From Lachnospiraceae bacterium (GTDB lineage: Bacteria; Bacillota; Clostridia; Lachnospirales; Lachnospiraceae), in contig JAAWAV010000041.1 of NCBI GenBank assembly GCA_022792335.1, positions 1 to 64,000 on the forward strand: a stretch of 64,000 nt of DNA, read 5' to 3'. A program made the translations under genes and the position numbers. Below the pieces are notes generated by a model. That model made no database searches. It saw only the letters and a list, made by a program, of their open reading frames with translations, and had not been told where the DNA came from. Shown here piece after piece: positions 44,211-51,592 of this stretch. How positions within the stretch are numbered: position 1 is the stretch's first letter; each line of letters begins with the position of its first letter.

Positions 44211-45272
44211 TCAGGGACTGGAAACGGAGAACCTGTCCAGAAGGCCGTCAGAGTAATGAATCTGATAGTCGTCCGTGACGAAAATCGCATAGATATCGTC
44301 CAGGCTATCGATGAGAGCCGTTCCTTCCTCAAGTCCCAGGGAAAAACAGGCGGTGCTTAAGGCGTCTCCGTCCACGGAATGTTCACTTAAGATGGTGACG
44401 GAGAGCAGGTTGTTTTCACAGGGATATCCGGTGGACGGATCCAAAATATGGTGATACAGCTTGCCTCCTTCTTCAAAGCACCGTTCATAAGTGCCGGAGG
44501 TGACGACGGACCAGTCGGAGACAGGAATGACAAGGAGGGGAGTGCCCTGGGTATCGAAGGGGCGCTGGATGCCGATCTGGAAGGATCTGCCGTCAGGCTT
44601 CTCTCCGAGGCAGAGGACATTTCCACCCAGGTCGATAATAGCGGAGGTCACATGGTTTTCCACAAGAAATTCTTTGAGCCGATCCGCGATATAACCTTTG
44701 GCGATGGCTCCCAGGTCCAGAAAAGTTTCGCTATCGGAGAAGGAAACCGTATTTCCATCTAGGGAAAGTTTTTCGTAACCCACATGGGCGAGGCCTTCCA
44801 GGATGGCGTCCCGGTTCGGGACGGACGGGACTTCGGCGGTGAAATCCCAGAGGGAGGAGCAAGATCCAATGGTGATATCAAAGGCTCCGCCGGATAAGGC
44901 GCTGTAATCCAGGCCGGTTTTTATGAGGGACAGCGTTTCGTCAGATACGGTGTCTGTCGCCCGGTGATTCAGGGCATACACATCGCTGCCGGAAGCAGTC
45001 CGGCTTAAGAGGGATTCGTAACGCTGGCAGAGAGAAAAACATTCTTCAATGAGAGAATCGTCCTCAGTGCCATAGAGAGTAATGGTTACGACGGTATTCA
45101 GGAAAAAGGAAGTTTTTGATACTTTTTTGTCGGAAGCTGTTTGAGAGCCTTCGGTGCCTGAGGGGCTGAGAGAAGCCTTCCCGCAAGCCCCAAGAAAGGC
45201 GGCGGAGAGAAACAGGATGGAAAGAAACAACAAAACAGGACGAAAACCTCTGAAATGTAGTCGTTTATGCAT
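44211..45272 (-). CDS. apbE: FAD:protein FMN transferase (ApbE) lipoprotein
   Basis: A 353-residue lipoprotein: the signal ends LSAAFLGAC, Cys near residue 30. The ApbE body has FLNTVVTITLYG, LNHRATDTVSDETL, DITIGSCSSLWDF, LDLGAIAKGYIADRLKE (signature) and DALSTACFSLGLEEG. It attaches FMN to Thr in SGAT-type motifs and so should flavinylate both RnfG proteins and both RnfD proteins here. The length is normal. GGAGGT precedes the ATG. It is on the strand opposite to the rnf genes and sits between the two rnf operons. Confidence 0.95.
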   Translation of the reverse strand: MHKRLHFRGFRPVLLFLSILFLSAAFLGACGKASLSPSGTEGSQTASDKKVSKTSFFLNTVVTITLYGTEDDSLIEECFSLCQRYESLLSRTASGSDVYALNHRATDTVSDETLSLIKTGLDYSALSGGAFDITIGSCSSLWDFTAEVPSVPNRDAILEGLAHVGYEKLSLDGNTVSFSDSETFLDLGAIAKGYIADRLKEFLVENHVTSAIIDLGGNVLCLGEKPDGRSFQIGIQRPFDTQGTPLLVIPVSDWSVVTSGTYERCFEEGGKLYHHILDPSTGYPCENNLLSVTILSEHSVDGDALSTACFSLGLEEGTALIDSLDDIYAIFVTDDYQIHYSDGLLDRFSVSSP

Positions 45273-45376
45273 GGAAGTACCTCCGATAGAAACAGATATA
45301 AGAAACAGATTCAGTATAGCATAATTAGGAAGATTCGGAAAGTAAACATAGAGGAAAAGGCAAGGGAGGAAGTCAG

Positions 45377-46726
45377 ATGAAAAAGAAGGAACAGCGGTTT
45401 CCGGGCGGAGTTCATCCTACGGACGGCTCAGACAAAAAGCTGAGCAAGGATGCTCCCATTGTTTCGTTCATGCCGGAAATCATTGAGCTGTCGATGTCCC
45501 AATCCGGCGGCAGTCTGTGTGAGCCGCTTGTGGCCGTAGGGGACCATGTGGAGCGGGGCCAGCTTGTCGGACAGCCGAAGAATTTTACGGCGGTCCGGCT
45601 GCATGCCAGTGTCAGCGGCGTCGTGACGGAAATCCGTATGGAGAAAAAAGGGCCGATGGAGGTTCCTCTTCTGGTGATTGAGCCGGATAAAGAGCAGCCG
45701 GAGGGGAAGGAGCAGCCCTATCAGAAAGAATGGATGTCAGTGGACGACTATACCAAGGAAGATCTGATTTCCATTATGGAAGAGGCGGGGATCACCGGAA
45801 TGGGCGGCGCAGGCTTCCCGGCTCATGTGAAATATAAGACAGATAAGCCCATTGAATATATTCTGATCAACGCCTGTGAGTGTGAGAGCTATCTGACCTG
45901 TGATTATCGGATGATGTTAGAACACGGCATGGAAATTCTCAACGGGGTCAATGTGCTTTTGAAGGCGGGCAGCGCAAAGAAGGCAATTATCTGTACAGAA
46001 GATAACAAAATGGACTGTGTAGAGCACCTGAGGAAACTCCTTGCAGGCTGCAAATCTCCCATTGAGGTGATGGCATTTCCCACGAAATACCCTCAGGGAG
46101 GCGAGCGTCAGTTAATCCAGGCCGCTACGGGAAAAGAATTGCAGGCAGGAGGACTTCCGGCGGACGCAGGAGTCATCGTGTCCAACGTCCAGACAGCGAA
46201 GGCCATGGGAGACGCAGTGTTTGGAGGGACTCCCTGTATTTCCAGGTGCATCACAGTGACCGGCCTGGTGAGAAAGCCGGGAAACTTCCTGGTTCCTCTG
46301 GGAACGCCCCTGAGAGAGCTTTTGCAAAAATGCGGAGGCCCGGCAAAGTTAAATAACAAGGCGATTCTCGGCGGCCCCATGACAGGAAGCTGTATCGGAC
46401 ATCAGGTGAGGTGTGCAGACCTTGGCCAGAGCGTCACAAAAGTGAGCGGCGGCCTTCTGATCCTTTTCAATGAAGGGATGACGGAATCGCCCTGTATCCG
46501 GTGCGGGTCCTGTATGAAAGCCTGTCCGGCAGGGCTTACGCCCTGGAAAATCGACTTTGCCATAAGAAAGGGCAATGTGGAACTGTGCCATCAGTTATAC
46601 GCAACAGAATGTATCGGCTGCGGCTGCTGTTCTTATGTATGTCCTGCCAGAAGGGAACTTTCCCAGAATACGGTGAAGGCGAGAAACGACGTGCGGGCGA
46701 TGCTTCGGGAAAGGGGGGCGAAATAA
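45377..46726 (+). CDS. rnfC: Rnf complex subunit C
   Basis: A 449-residue peripheral subunit that passes electrons to NAD. A barrel-sandwich region near the N-terminus (GGVHPTDGSDKKLSKDAPI, VGDHVERGQLVG) precedes ITGMGGAGFPAHVKY (FMN/NAD-binding domain, near residue 138) and YPQGGERQLIQA. Two ferredoxin motifs follow, CIRCGSCMKACPAGL and CIGCGCCSYVCPARREL. The length is standard. GGGAGGAAG precedes the ATG. It is the only rnfC in the window and heads the second rnf operon, with rnfD2 starting directly after its stop. Confidence 0.95.
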   Translation: MKKKEQRFPGGVHPTDGSDKKLSKDAPIVSFMPEIIELSMSQSGGSLCEPLVAVGDHVERGQLVGQPKNFTAVRLHASVSGVVTEIRMEKKGPMEVPLLVIEPDKEQPEGKEQPYQKEWMSVDDYTKEDLISIMEEAGITGMGGAGFPAHVKYKTDKPIEYILINACECESYLTCDYRMMLEHGMEILNGVNVLLKAGSAKKAIICTEDNKMDCVEHLRKLLAGCKSPIEVMAFPTKYPQGGERQLIQAATGKELQAGGLPADAGVIVSNVQTAKAMGDAVFGGTPCISRCITVTGLVRKPGNFLVPLGTPLRELLQKCGGPAKLNNKAILGGPMTGSCIGHQVRCADLGQSVTKVSGGLLILFNEGMTESPCIRCGSCMKACPAGLTPWKIDFAIRKGNVELCHQLYATECIGCGCCSYVCPARRELSQNTVKARNDVRAMLRERGAK

Positions 46727-47650
46727 ATGGGAAAGACGTATCTGAATCCTCACATCCGTACCCCGAAAACCACAAAAATTATCATGCGGGACGTATGTGT
46801 GTCTCTGATTCCCGCATTTATCGGGGCAGTTTACTTTTTTGGAGTGGGAGCCTTTTTTCTGACGCTGGCCTGTGTGGCCACCTGTGTGGTTTCAGAATAT
46901 CTGTGGCAGAGGCTGAACCATGTTTCTGTTTCTATGGATTACAGCGCGGTGGTAACAGGGATGCTTCTGGCTTTTAATTTAACTTCCAATACGCCGGTCT
47001 GGGTGGCGATTTTGGCTTCCGTATTTTCTATCATTGTGGTGAAACAGTGTTTCGGCGGCATCGGGAGCAATTTTGCCAATCCGGCCCTGATGGGACGTCT
47101 GTTTGTCATGGTGGTGTATCCGGCGAAAATTATGAGTTATATGGGGCCGGGACCGGACGCCATGTCCACGGCGACGGTGCTTTCCATGGCAAAGCATGGG
47201 GAAGAGATTACTTACAGTATCTGGGATATGTTTATCGGCCGGATACCGGGAGCTCTGGGAGAGACAAGCGCGCTTCTCCTGCTGGTCGGTTTTGCTTTTC
47301 TGGTATTCCGGAAAGATCTGGACTGGATCATTACTGCAGTGTTTGTAGCGGTGGTGGTTGCAGTGACCTCCATTGCCGGATATAATCCTCTGGTCTCCCT
47401 GTTTGGAGGCGGGTTGATTTTAGGCGGATGTTATATGCTGACGGATTATACGCTAAGCTCCTCCAGAAGCAAAGTGTTATTCGGGGCTGCGGCAGGGCTG
47501 GTGACAGCTCTGATCCGAATTTTCAGCCCCACCTATCCGGAAGGTGTCTGTTTCGGTATATTGACGGTAAATGTACTGTCTTATTTCATAGAGTTATTTA
47601 TCAAGCCCCACATCTACGGTGTGGCGCAAAAGAAGAAAGCGGAGGAATAA
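46727..47650 (+). CDS. rnfD: Rnf complex subunit D, second copy (canonical-looking)
   Basis: A 307-residue subunit with HIRTPKTTKIIMRDV, VVTGMLLAFNL, VVKQCFGGIGSNFANPALMGR near residue 105 and PDAMSTATVLSM near 145, the Thr expected to carry FMN. GETSALLLLVG and FGGGLILGGCYMLTDY follow. In my judgement this copy is nearer the textbook RnfD than the one at 40602. Its ATG abuts the rnfC stop with no gap. Confidence 0.92.
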   Translation: MGKTYLNPHIRTPKTTKIIMRDVCVSLIPAFIGAVYFFGVGAFFLTLACVATCVVSEYLWQRLNHVSVSMDYSAVVTGMLLAFNLTSNTPVWVAILASVFSIIVVKQCFGGIGSNFANPALMGRLFVMVVYPAKIMSYMGPGPDAMSTATVLSMAKHGEEITYSIWDMFIGRIPGALGETSALLLLVGFAFLVFRKDLDWIITAVFVAVVVAVTSIAGYNPLVSLFGGGLILGGCYMLTDYTLSSSRSKVLFGAAAGLVTALIRIFSPTYPEGVCFGILTVNVLSYFIELFIKPHIYGVAQKKKAEE

Positions 47651-47653
47651 GGT

Positions 47654-48052
47654 ATGGAGACAGAAAATAGATACCGTGGAGTGGCAACCCTGATTGTTGT
47701 CCTGTTTATTGCGTTCTTTGTGGTACTGGAGACAAAGCTTCTGGTGGGCGGCGGATCTTCTTCTCAGGCGCCTGGCGCCAATGGGTACAATGCGGGAGAA
47801 TATACGGGAACAGGAAATGGAAACAACGGAGAAATCAAGGTAAAAGTGGTTTTTTCTGATACAGAGATCGAGTCTGTGGAAATTCTGGAACATGGGGAGA
47901 GCGAAGGGATCTGCGAGCCGGCTATGGAGCAGGTTCCGGAACAGATTGTGAGCGCTCAGTCCAGCAAGGTGGACGGAGTCAGTGGAGCGACGATGACTTC
48001 CAACGGAATCATGCAGGCGGTGAAAGATGCCATGGAGCAGGCGGCAAAATAG
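47654..48052 (+). CDS. Short RnfG-like FMN-binding protein
   Basis: A 132-residue protein with one membrane helix (about residues 8-30), a Gly/Ser/Asn-rich linker and a minimal FMN_bind domain. The attachment motif VDGVSGATMTSNG sits near residue 107. It is about 60 residues shorter than RnfG at 41537, lacking much of the extra domain. Its position after rnfC and rnfD matches where rnfG belongs. It is three bases after rnfD2, so they are cotranscribed. Confidence 0.85.
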   Translation: METENRYRGVATLIVVLFIAFFVVLETKLLVGGGSSSQAPGANGYNAGEYTGTGNGNNGEIKVKVVFSDTEIESVEILEHGESEGICEPAMEQVPEQIVSAQSSKVDGVSGATMTSNGIMQAVKDAMEQAAK

Positions 48053-48066
48053 GAGGGATTGACATT

Positions 48067-48816
48067 ATGAAAGCAAAATATCCGGTTGAACCCTTTGCAA
48101 TCGCCTTTATCATGTTCACGACTACCATGAAAGAAGCGATGCTGGTGGGGATGATGCTGATCGCGGCGGCCTGTATTGGCTGCGTGCTCCGGAGCGTTCC
48201 GGTGAGCGGCGGTCAGTGGACCAACTCCATCATCAGCGGCCTTCTCACTGTGGCGACGGTTTTCGGGGCTTTTGTATACATCGGGATCTCTTGCACAGTC
48301 CTTCAGATGATTGGGATTGGCCTTCTCGGTCTGTTCATGGCCAGGTATGTATTCCTGATGGGTGGAAAAGAATCGGCAGACGATCTGGTGAAGCAAGGAG
48401 CCGTAGCCTATGGAATGCTGATGCTGGCGGCTTATGTCAGAGAGCTTCTGGGGAGCGGTATGGTCTTTGATTCTCTGGTCACGGAAGGAGCCGTAGTATC
48501 GGGGGCTTATTTAAAGCCGGCTTTCGGTTTTATCCTGGCTGGTCTTGGCCTTGGCCTTGCAAATCGAATTTTAAAATGCGGCGACGAGGACGAGAGCCTT
48601 TGGACACTGGTACCCATGACTGTGCTCTATTCGCCTTTTGTGCTGGGCGGAGTGCCGGAACTCATCGGAGGACTGGTGGGAACGGTGATTGCCCTGGTGG
48701 CATTCATGTCTGTACGTCAGAGACTCAAATTCTCTTCCCCGTTAAAGTACATGAGCCAGGTTCCTGTACATATGCTGACGATGGGTTTCATTTATATGAT
48801 TATGAGTGTGTTATAA
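48067..48816 (+). CDS. Divergent RnfE/RnfA-like membrane protein
   Basis: A 249-residue protein with about seven hydrophobic helices, in the place where rnfE should be. AYVRELLGSGMVFDS (residues 122-136) followed by LKPAFGFILAGLGLGLANRI resembles the RELVGAGSMFG...PGAFLVVAALAALQNK region of the RnfE at 42130. However, the canonical cluster-Cys motifs (LG-x-CP and NC-x2-LG) are absent. The only Cys residues are 36 and 39 (CIGC), 76 and 171. It may be a remote RnfE/NqrD relative with a different cofactor arrangement. I am confident of the gene and less so of the family. Confidence 0.6.
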   Translation: MKAKYPVEPFAIAFIMFTTTMKEAMLVGMMLIAAACIGCVLRSVPVSGGQWTNSIISGLLTVATVFGAFVYIGISCTVLQMIGIGLLGLFMARYVFLMGGKESADDLVKQGAVAYGMLMLAAYVRELLGSGMVFDSLVTEGAVVSGAYLKPAFGFILAGLGLGLANRILKCGDEDESLWTLVPMTVLYSPFVLGGVPELIGGLVGTVIALVAFMSVRQRLKFSSPLKYMSQVPVHMLTMGFIYMIMSVL

Positions 48817-48817
48817 T

Positions 48818-49183
48818 ATGAAGAAACGCCTGGATATCTGGCTGATCCTGGGAGTCTTTCTTCTCGCTTTCAGCGTCTGGTTTTATTTGCGCCTTATGAG
48901 GGAAGAAGGGGCTTTCGTGGTGATAGAAACAGAGGGAAAGGAAATGGGGAGATACTCTCTGTCGGAATCTCTGACAGTAGAACTCTCTTCTCCCGGAGGA
49001 ACGAACCGTTTGGTTATTGAAAACGGGACTGCAAAGATTACGGAAGCAGATTGTCCTGACCGGCTCTGTGTCAATCAGAAAGCTGTCCGGTATCAGGGGG
49101 AAAGTATCATCTGTCTGCCCCACAAAATGACGATTCGCATTGAAGGCGGGGGGGAGAGCGGCGTGGACGCGGTAGCGCAGTAG
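48818..49183 (+). CDS. NusG domain II-containing membrane-anchored protein
   Basis: A 121-residue protein with one N-terminal membrane helix (about residues 6-23) and a small beta domain containing RYSLSESLTVELSS, NGTAKITEADCPDRLCV and SIICLPHKMTIRIEG. The C-x4-C and ICLPH pattern is typical of the NusG domain II family found beside apbE and Rnf genes. It starts one base after the previous stop, inside TTATAATATG, so it depends on coupling. Its function is unknown; a role in Rnf assembly is inferred from context. Confidence 0.85.
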   Translation: MKKRLDIWLILGVFLLAFSVWFYLRLMREEGAFVVIETEGKEMGRYSLSESLTVELSSPGGTNRLVIENGTAKITEADCPDRLCVNQKAVRYQGESIICLPHKMTIRIEGGGESGVDAVAQ

Positions 49184-49205
49184 AAGCAGGAGGGAAAACC
49201 GAAGT

Positions 49206-49301
49206 AGCCTGCCGGAGCCGTCTGTTTTGCCTGGAGACAAATAGTTGGAAATTCGACGTGTCTCCGGGCAAAGCGGGCGGATCCGGCGGGCTATTTTTAT
49301 T
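49206..49301 (+). terminator. Exceptionally long terminator hairpin after the second rnf operon
   Basis: 34-base arms (49206-49239 and 49259-49292) pair throughout except for one mismatch, with five G-T wobbles. The 19-base loop can form a further GTTG/CGAC stem. ATTTTTATTT follows. It is much longer than the other terminators here. Confidence 0.85.
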
Positions 49302-49467
49302 TCCAGGGGTAACAATTTCTGGGCTTCGGTCGGGAGCGCCATGACAGTCATATTCTTTCAACTTGTCAAGCGACGGTACGAAAAATAAAGACTGTGTTTT
49401 CTCAGGAAAATATGATATGCTTTAGGAGGTCAGGGGAGGGAGACAGAAGAGATGCGGAGGTTTGAGG

Positions 49468-49959
49468 ATGGATATTCAGTTGATTCCCGCTTATGAGTTT
49501 TTGCAGGAGACAGGTATTCTGTTTGCAGAATATACGGATATGCTGATTGCCGGGGACAGTACGTTTCGGGACTATCTTGCTATCCAGCGTTACGATGAAG
49601 AATTGGAACATCTGGAAGAAAAATATGGACGCCCGGAAGGGCGGCTGTATCTGGCATATGGGGACGGAGCCCTCGCAGGCTGCATTGGCCTACGAAAGAT
49701 AGATGCTAGGAACTGTGAGATGAAACGATTGTATGTCCGGCCGGCATTTCGGGGAAAGGGAATTGGGAATCAGCTCGTCCAGAGGATTCTCTCCGATGCG
49801 AAGGAAATTGGATATACGCATATGCTCCTTGATACCTTACCTTTTTTGGAACATGCAGTTCATATCTATAAAAAATTGGGATTTTATGAAATAGAGGCTT
49901 ATAATGACAGCCCTATGAATACCTCCATTTATATGAAGCTGGACTTGGAGGAAAAGTGA
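49468..49959 (+). CDS. GNAT-family acetyltransferase
   Basis: A 163-residue N-acetyltransferase. The acetyl-CoA site is visible as MKRLYVRPAFRGKGIGNQLVQRIL (near residue 90), where the R-G-x-G-I-G core is the pyrophosphate loop. Downstream are GYTHMLLDTLPFLEHAVHIYKKLGFYE and NTSIYMKLDL. The substrate is unknown. The frame opens with TTG at 49462, but GGAGG at 49456-49460 fits the ATG at 49468. It precedes the Gx transporter by six bases. Confidence 0.88.
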   Translation: MDIQLIPAYEFLQETGILFAEYTDMLIAGDSTFRDYLAIQRYDEELEHLEEKYGRPEGRLYLAYGDGALAGCIGLRKIDARNCEMKRLYVRPAFRGKGIGNQLVQRILSDAKEIGYTHMLLDTLPFLEHAVHIYKKLGFYEIEAYNDSPMNTSIYMKLDLEEK

Positions 49960-49965
49960 GAGATC

Positions 49966-50454
49966 ATGAATACAAAGAAAATAACCCGGTATGGGCTTTT
50001 AATAGCGCTTGCCTTTATATTCAGTTATATAGAAAGCGTCCTTATGGTGCCGGTTCCTGTGCCGGGAATCAAGCTGGGGATTGCCAATCTGGTGGTGCTG
50101 GCGGCTCTTTACCGCATGGGAAACGGCCCTGCCGCTTTGGTGTCTGTGGTGCGGGTGGTGCTGGCCGGTCTGACCTTTCATCATGCGGCAATGATGCTAT
50201 ACAGTTTGGCAGGCTGTACGTTGAGTCTGCTTGTGATGCTCCTTTTGAAAAAAACAGGGCGGTTTGGTATGGTGGGGGTCAGCGTGGCGGGAGGCGTCAT
50301 GCACAATTTGGGACAGCTTCTGGTAGCGGCTGCCATCCTTGAGACTCCGGCTCTGGCCTATTATTTTCCGGCGCTTTTGCTGTCCGGCTGTATCGCGGGG
50401 GTTGTTATCGGCGTAGCCGGAGCAGAAATCCTGAAACGGTTGCCAGGGAGATAG
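49966..50454 (+). CDS. Gx transporter family protein (heptaprenyl diphosphate synthase component I-like)
   Basis: A 162-residue membrane protein with five or six helices. The N-terminal half has ALAFIFSYIESVLMVPVPVPGIKLGIANL, the family hallmark, followed by VVLAGLTFHH and GGVMHNLGQLLVAA. It is related in shape to ECF S components. In related genomes it neighbours NusG-domain-II and apbE genes, as it does here, but the substrate is unknown. The gene name implying prenyl synthesis is historical. Confidence 0.85.
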   Translation: MNTKKITRYGLLIALAFIFSYIESVLMVPVPVPGIKLGIANLVVLAALYRMGNGPAALVSVVRVVLAGLTFHHAAMMLYSLAGCTLSLLVMLLLKKTGRFGMVGVSVAGGVMHNLGQLLVAAAILETPALAYYFPALLLSGCIAGVVIGVAGAEILKRLPGR

Positions 50455-50474
50455 AGAATCAAAGAGAAACCAAG

Positions 50475-50504
50475 AAGGGGGACAGGAATCTTCCTGCCCC
50501 CCTT
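50475..50504. terminator. Terminator between the Gx transporter and rnpB
   Basis: GGGGGACAGGAA pairs with TTCCTGCCCCCC around a two-base loop. It lies between the convergent Gx transporter gene and the 3' end of rnpB. The T tract is short on both strands. Confidence 0.7.
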
Positions 50505-50505
50505 T

Positions 50506-50853
50506 AAGTAGGACTATAAGCCGGGTTCTGTCGTAAATGGCCATCTATCTAGGCCTGCCGTCACCGACAGGCTCAAGCGACCTACCCGAAAGCAGACGGG
50601 CCGCCTTATGCTTTCTGTTCGGTCTTGCTTCGGATGGGGTTTACATATGCCCCTCCTGTTGCCAGGAGGGCGGTAGTCTCTTACACTACCCTTCCAACCT
50701 TACCGGCCTCTTAGCCGGCGGTATATTTCTGTTGCACTGTCCTTGGAGTCGCCTCCACCGGATGTTATCCGGCATCCTGCCCTGTGAAGCCCGGACTTTC
50801 CTCGTCTGCCGTCCGCGTTTGGCGAAGGCAGCCGCGGCCATTCATCCTGCTCA
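50506..50853 (-). ncRNA. rnpB: RNase P RNA, type A
   Basis: The catalytic RNA of RNase P, about 348 bases. The universal core GAGGAAAGTCCGGGCTTC reads on the reverse strand at 50803-50786, ACAGGGCAGGATGCCGG follows, and the 3' CGACAGAACCCGGCTTAT is at 50533-50516. The end stem pairs GAGCAGGA (50852-50845) with TCCTACTT (50513-50506). A promoter on the same strand places the transcript start at about 50853, in agreement with the folded 5' end. Confidence 0.95.
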
Positions 50854-50859
50854 GGTGGT

Positions 50860-50888
50860 ATCATAACATAAGGGGGAAAAGATTGCAA
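50860..50888 (-). promoter_or_regulatory. rnpB promoter
   Basis: Reverse strand TTGCAA (50888-50883), a 17-base spacer and TATGAT (50865-50860). The expected start, about seven bases on, coincides with the 5' end of the RNA. Confidence 0.8.
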
Positions 50889-50940
50889 GAGTCTGGTTTT
50901 CAGGAACATTTTCTTTTTTGATGATTGAAAGAAAAAGATG

Positions 50941-50969
50941 GTTACAATCCTGGAAAACCATGATATACT
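50941..50969 (+). promoter_or_regulatory. Extended -10 promoter for dut
   Basis: GTTACA (50941-50946), a 17-base spacer and TATACT (50964-50969) preceded by TGA, an extended -10. The dut ATG is 22 bases beyond. Confidence 0.55.
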
Positions 50970-50990
50970 AATGCGATAGGAGGACAGGCT

Positions 50991-51503
50991 ATGAAACGGA
51001 TTGCAAGATTTGAAAAAGTCAGTTACAGGCAGTTTGAAGAAGCGTTTCTGGATACCTTTGGCAGGGAGAAAGAGGCCGAGTGTCAGGCGGCCTATGAGCA
51101 GGTTCAGATTCCTGAGCGGGCGACGGCCGGATCTGCCGGATATGATTTTGTTACACCAGTTCCGATTGTTCTGGGGCCCGGGGAAGAGATGAAAGTACCT
51201 ACAGGGATCAGAGCCGCTATGGAAACCGGTTGGGTTTTACAAATTTATCCCAGAAGCGGGCTCGGCTTTCGATACAGGTTTCAGTTAAACAATACGGTCG
51301 GAATTGTGGACAGTGATTATTATGATTCCGATAATGAAGGTCATATTTTTATTAAGGTTATCAATGACACTCGTGAAGGAAAAACTCTTCGGCTGGATGC
51401 AGGGAGCGGTTTTGCCCAGGGGATTTTTCTGGAGTTTGGAATTACGGAAGAAGATCAGGCCGACCAGGTCAGAAACGGCGGGTTTGGAAGTACCGGGGCG
51501 TAA
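50991..51503 (+). CDS. dut: dUTP diphosphatase
   Basis: A 170-residue trimeric dUTPase that converts dUTP to dUMP, the substrate of thymidylate synthase. Motifs in order are AGSAGYDF near residue 46, PRSGLGFRY near 85, NTVGIVDSDYYDSD near 99 (motif 3), a region with INDTREGKTLRLDAGSGFAQGIF, and the C-terminal RNGGFGSTG. The first 35 residues are an extension not needed for the fold. GGAGGACAG precedes the ATG. It stands upstream of thyA and dfrA in the same direction. Confidence 0.93.
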   Translation: MKRIARFEKVSYRQFEEAFLDTFGREKEAECQAAYEQVQIPERATAGSAGYDFVTPVPIVLGPGEEMKVPTGIRAAMETGWVLQIYPRSGLGFRYRFQLNNTVGIVDSDYYDSDNEGHIFIKVINDTREGKTLRLDAGSGFAQGIFLEFGITEEDQADQVRNGGFGSTGA

Positions 51504-51545
51504 AAGGATTGGTATAAAAATCTTACGGAAGAAGGCAGAAGCAGC

Positions 51546-51574
51546 TTGATTGTCAACTGACCGCCATATATTAT
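51546..51574 (+). promoter_or_regulatory. Promoter for the degV-to-dfrA gene group
   Basis: TTGATT (51546-51551), a 17-base spacer and TATTAT (51569-51574), 19 bases before the degV ATG. The short leader makes this a moderate call. Confidence 0.45.
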
Positions 51575-51592
51575 AGAAGAAAGAGGAAAACG

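Noticed and set aside
50537-50866. A 109-codon forward frame
   Set aside because: It is antisense to the RNase P RNA, which has conserved core sequences, a folded end stem and a promoter.
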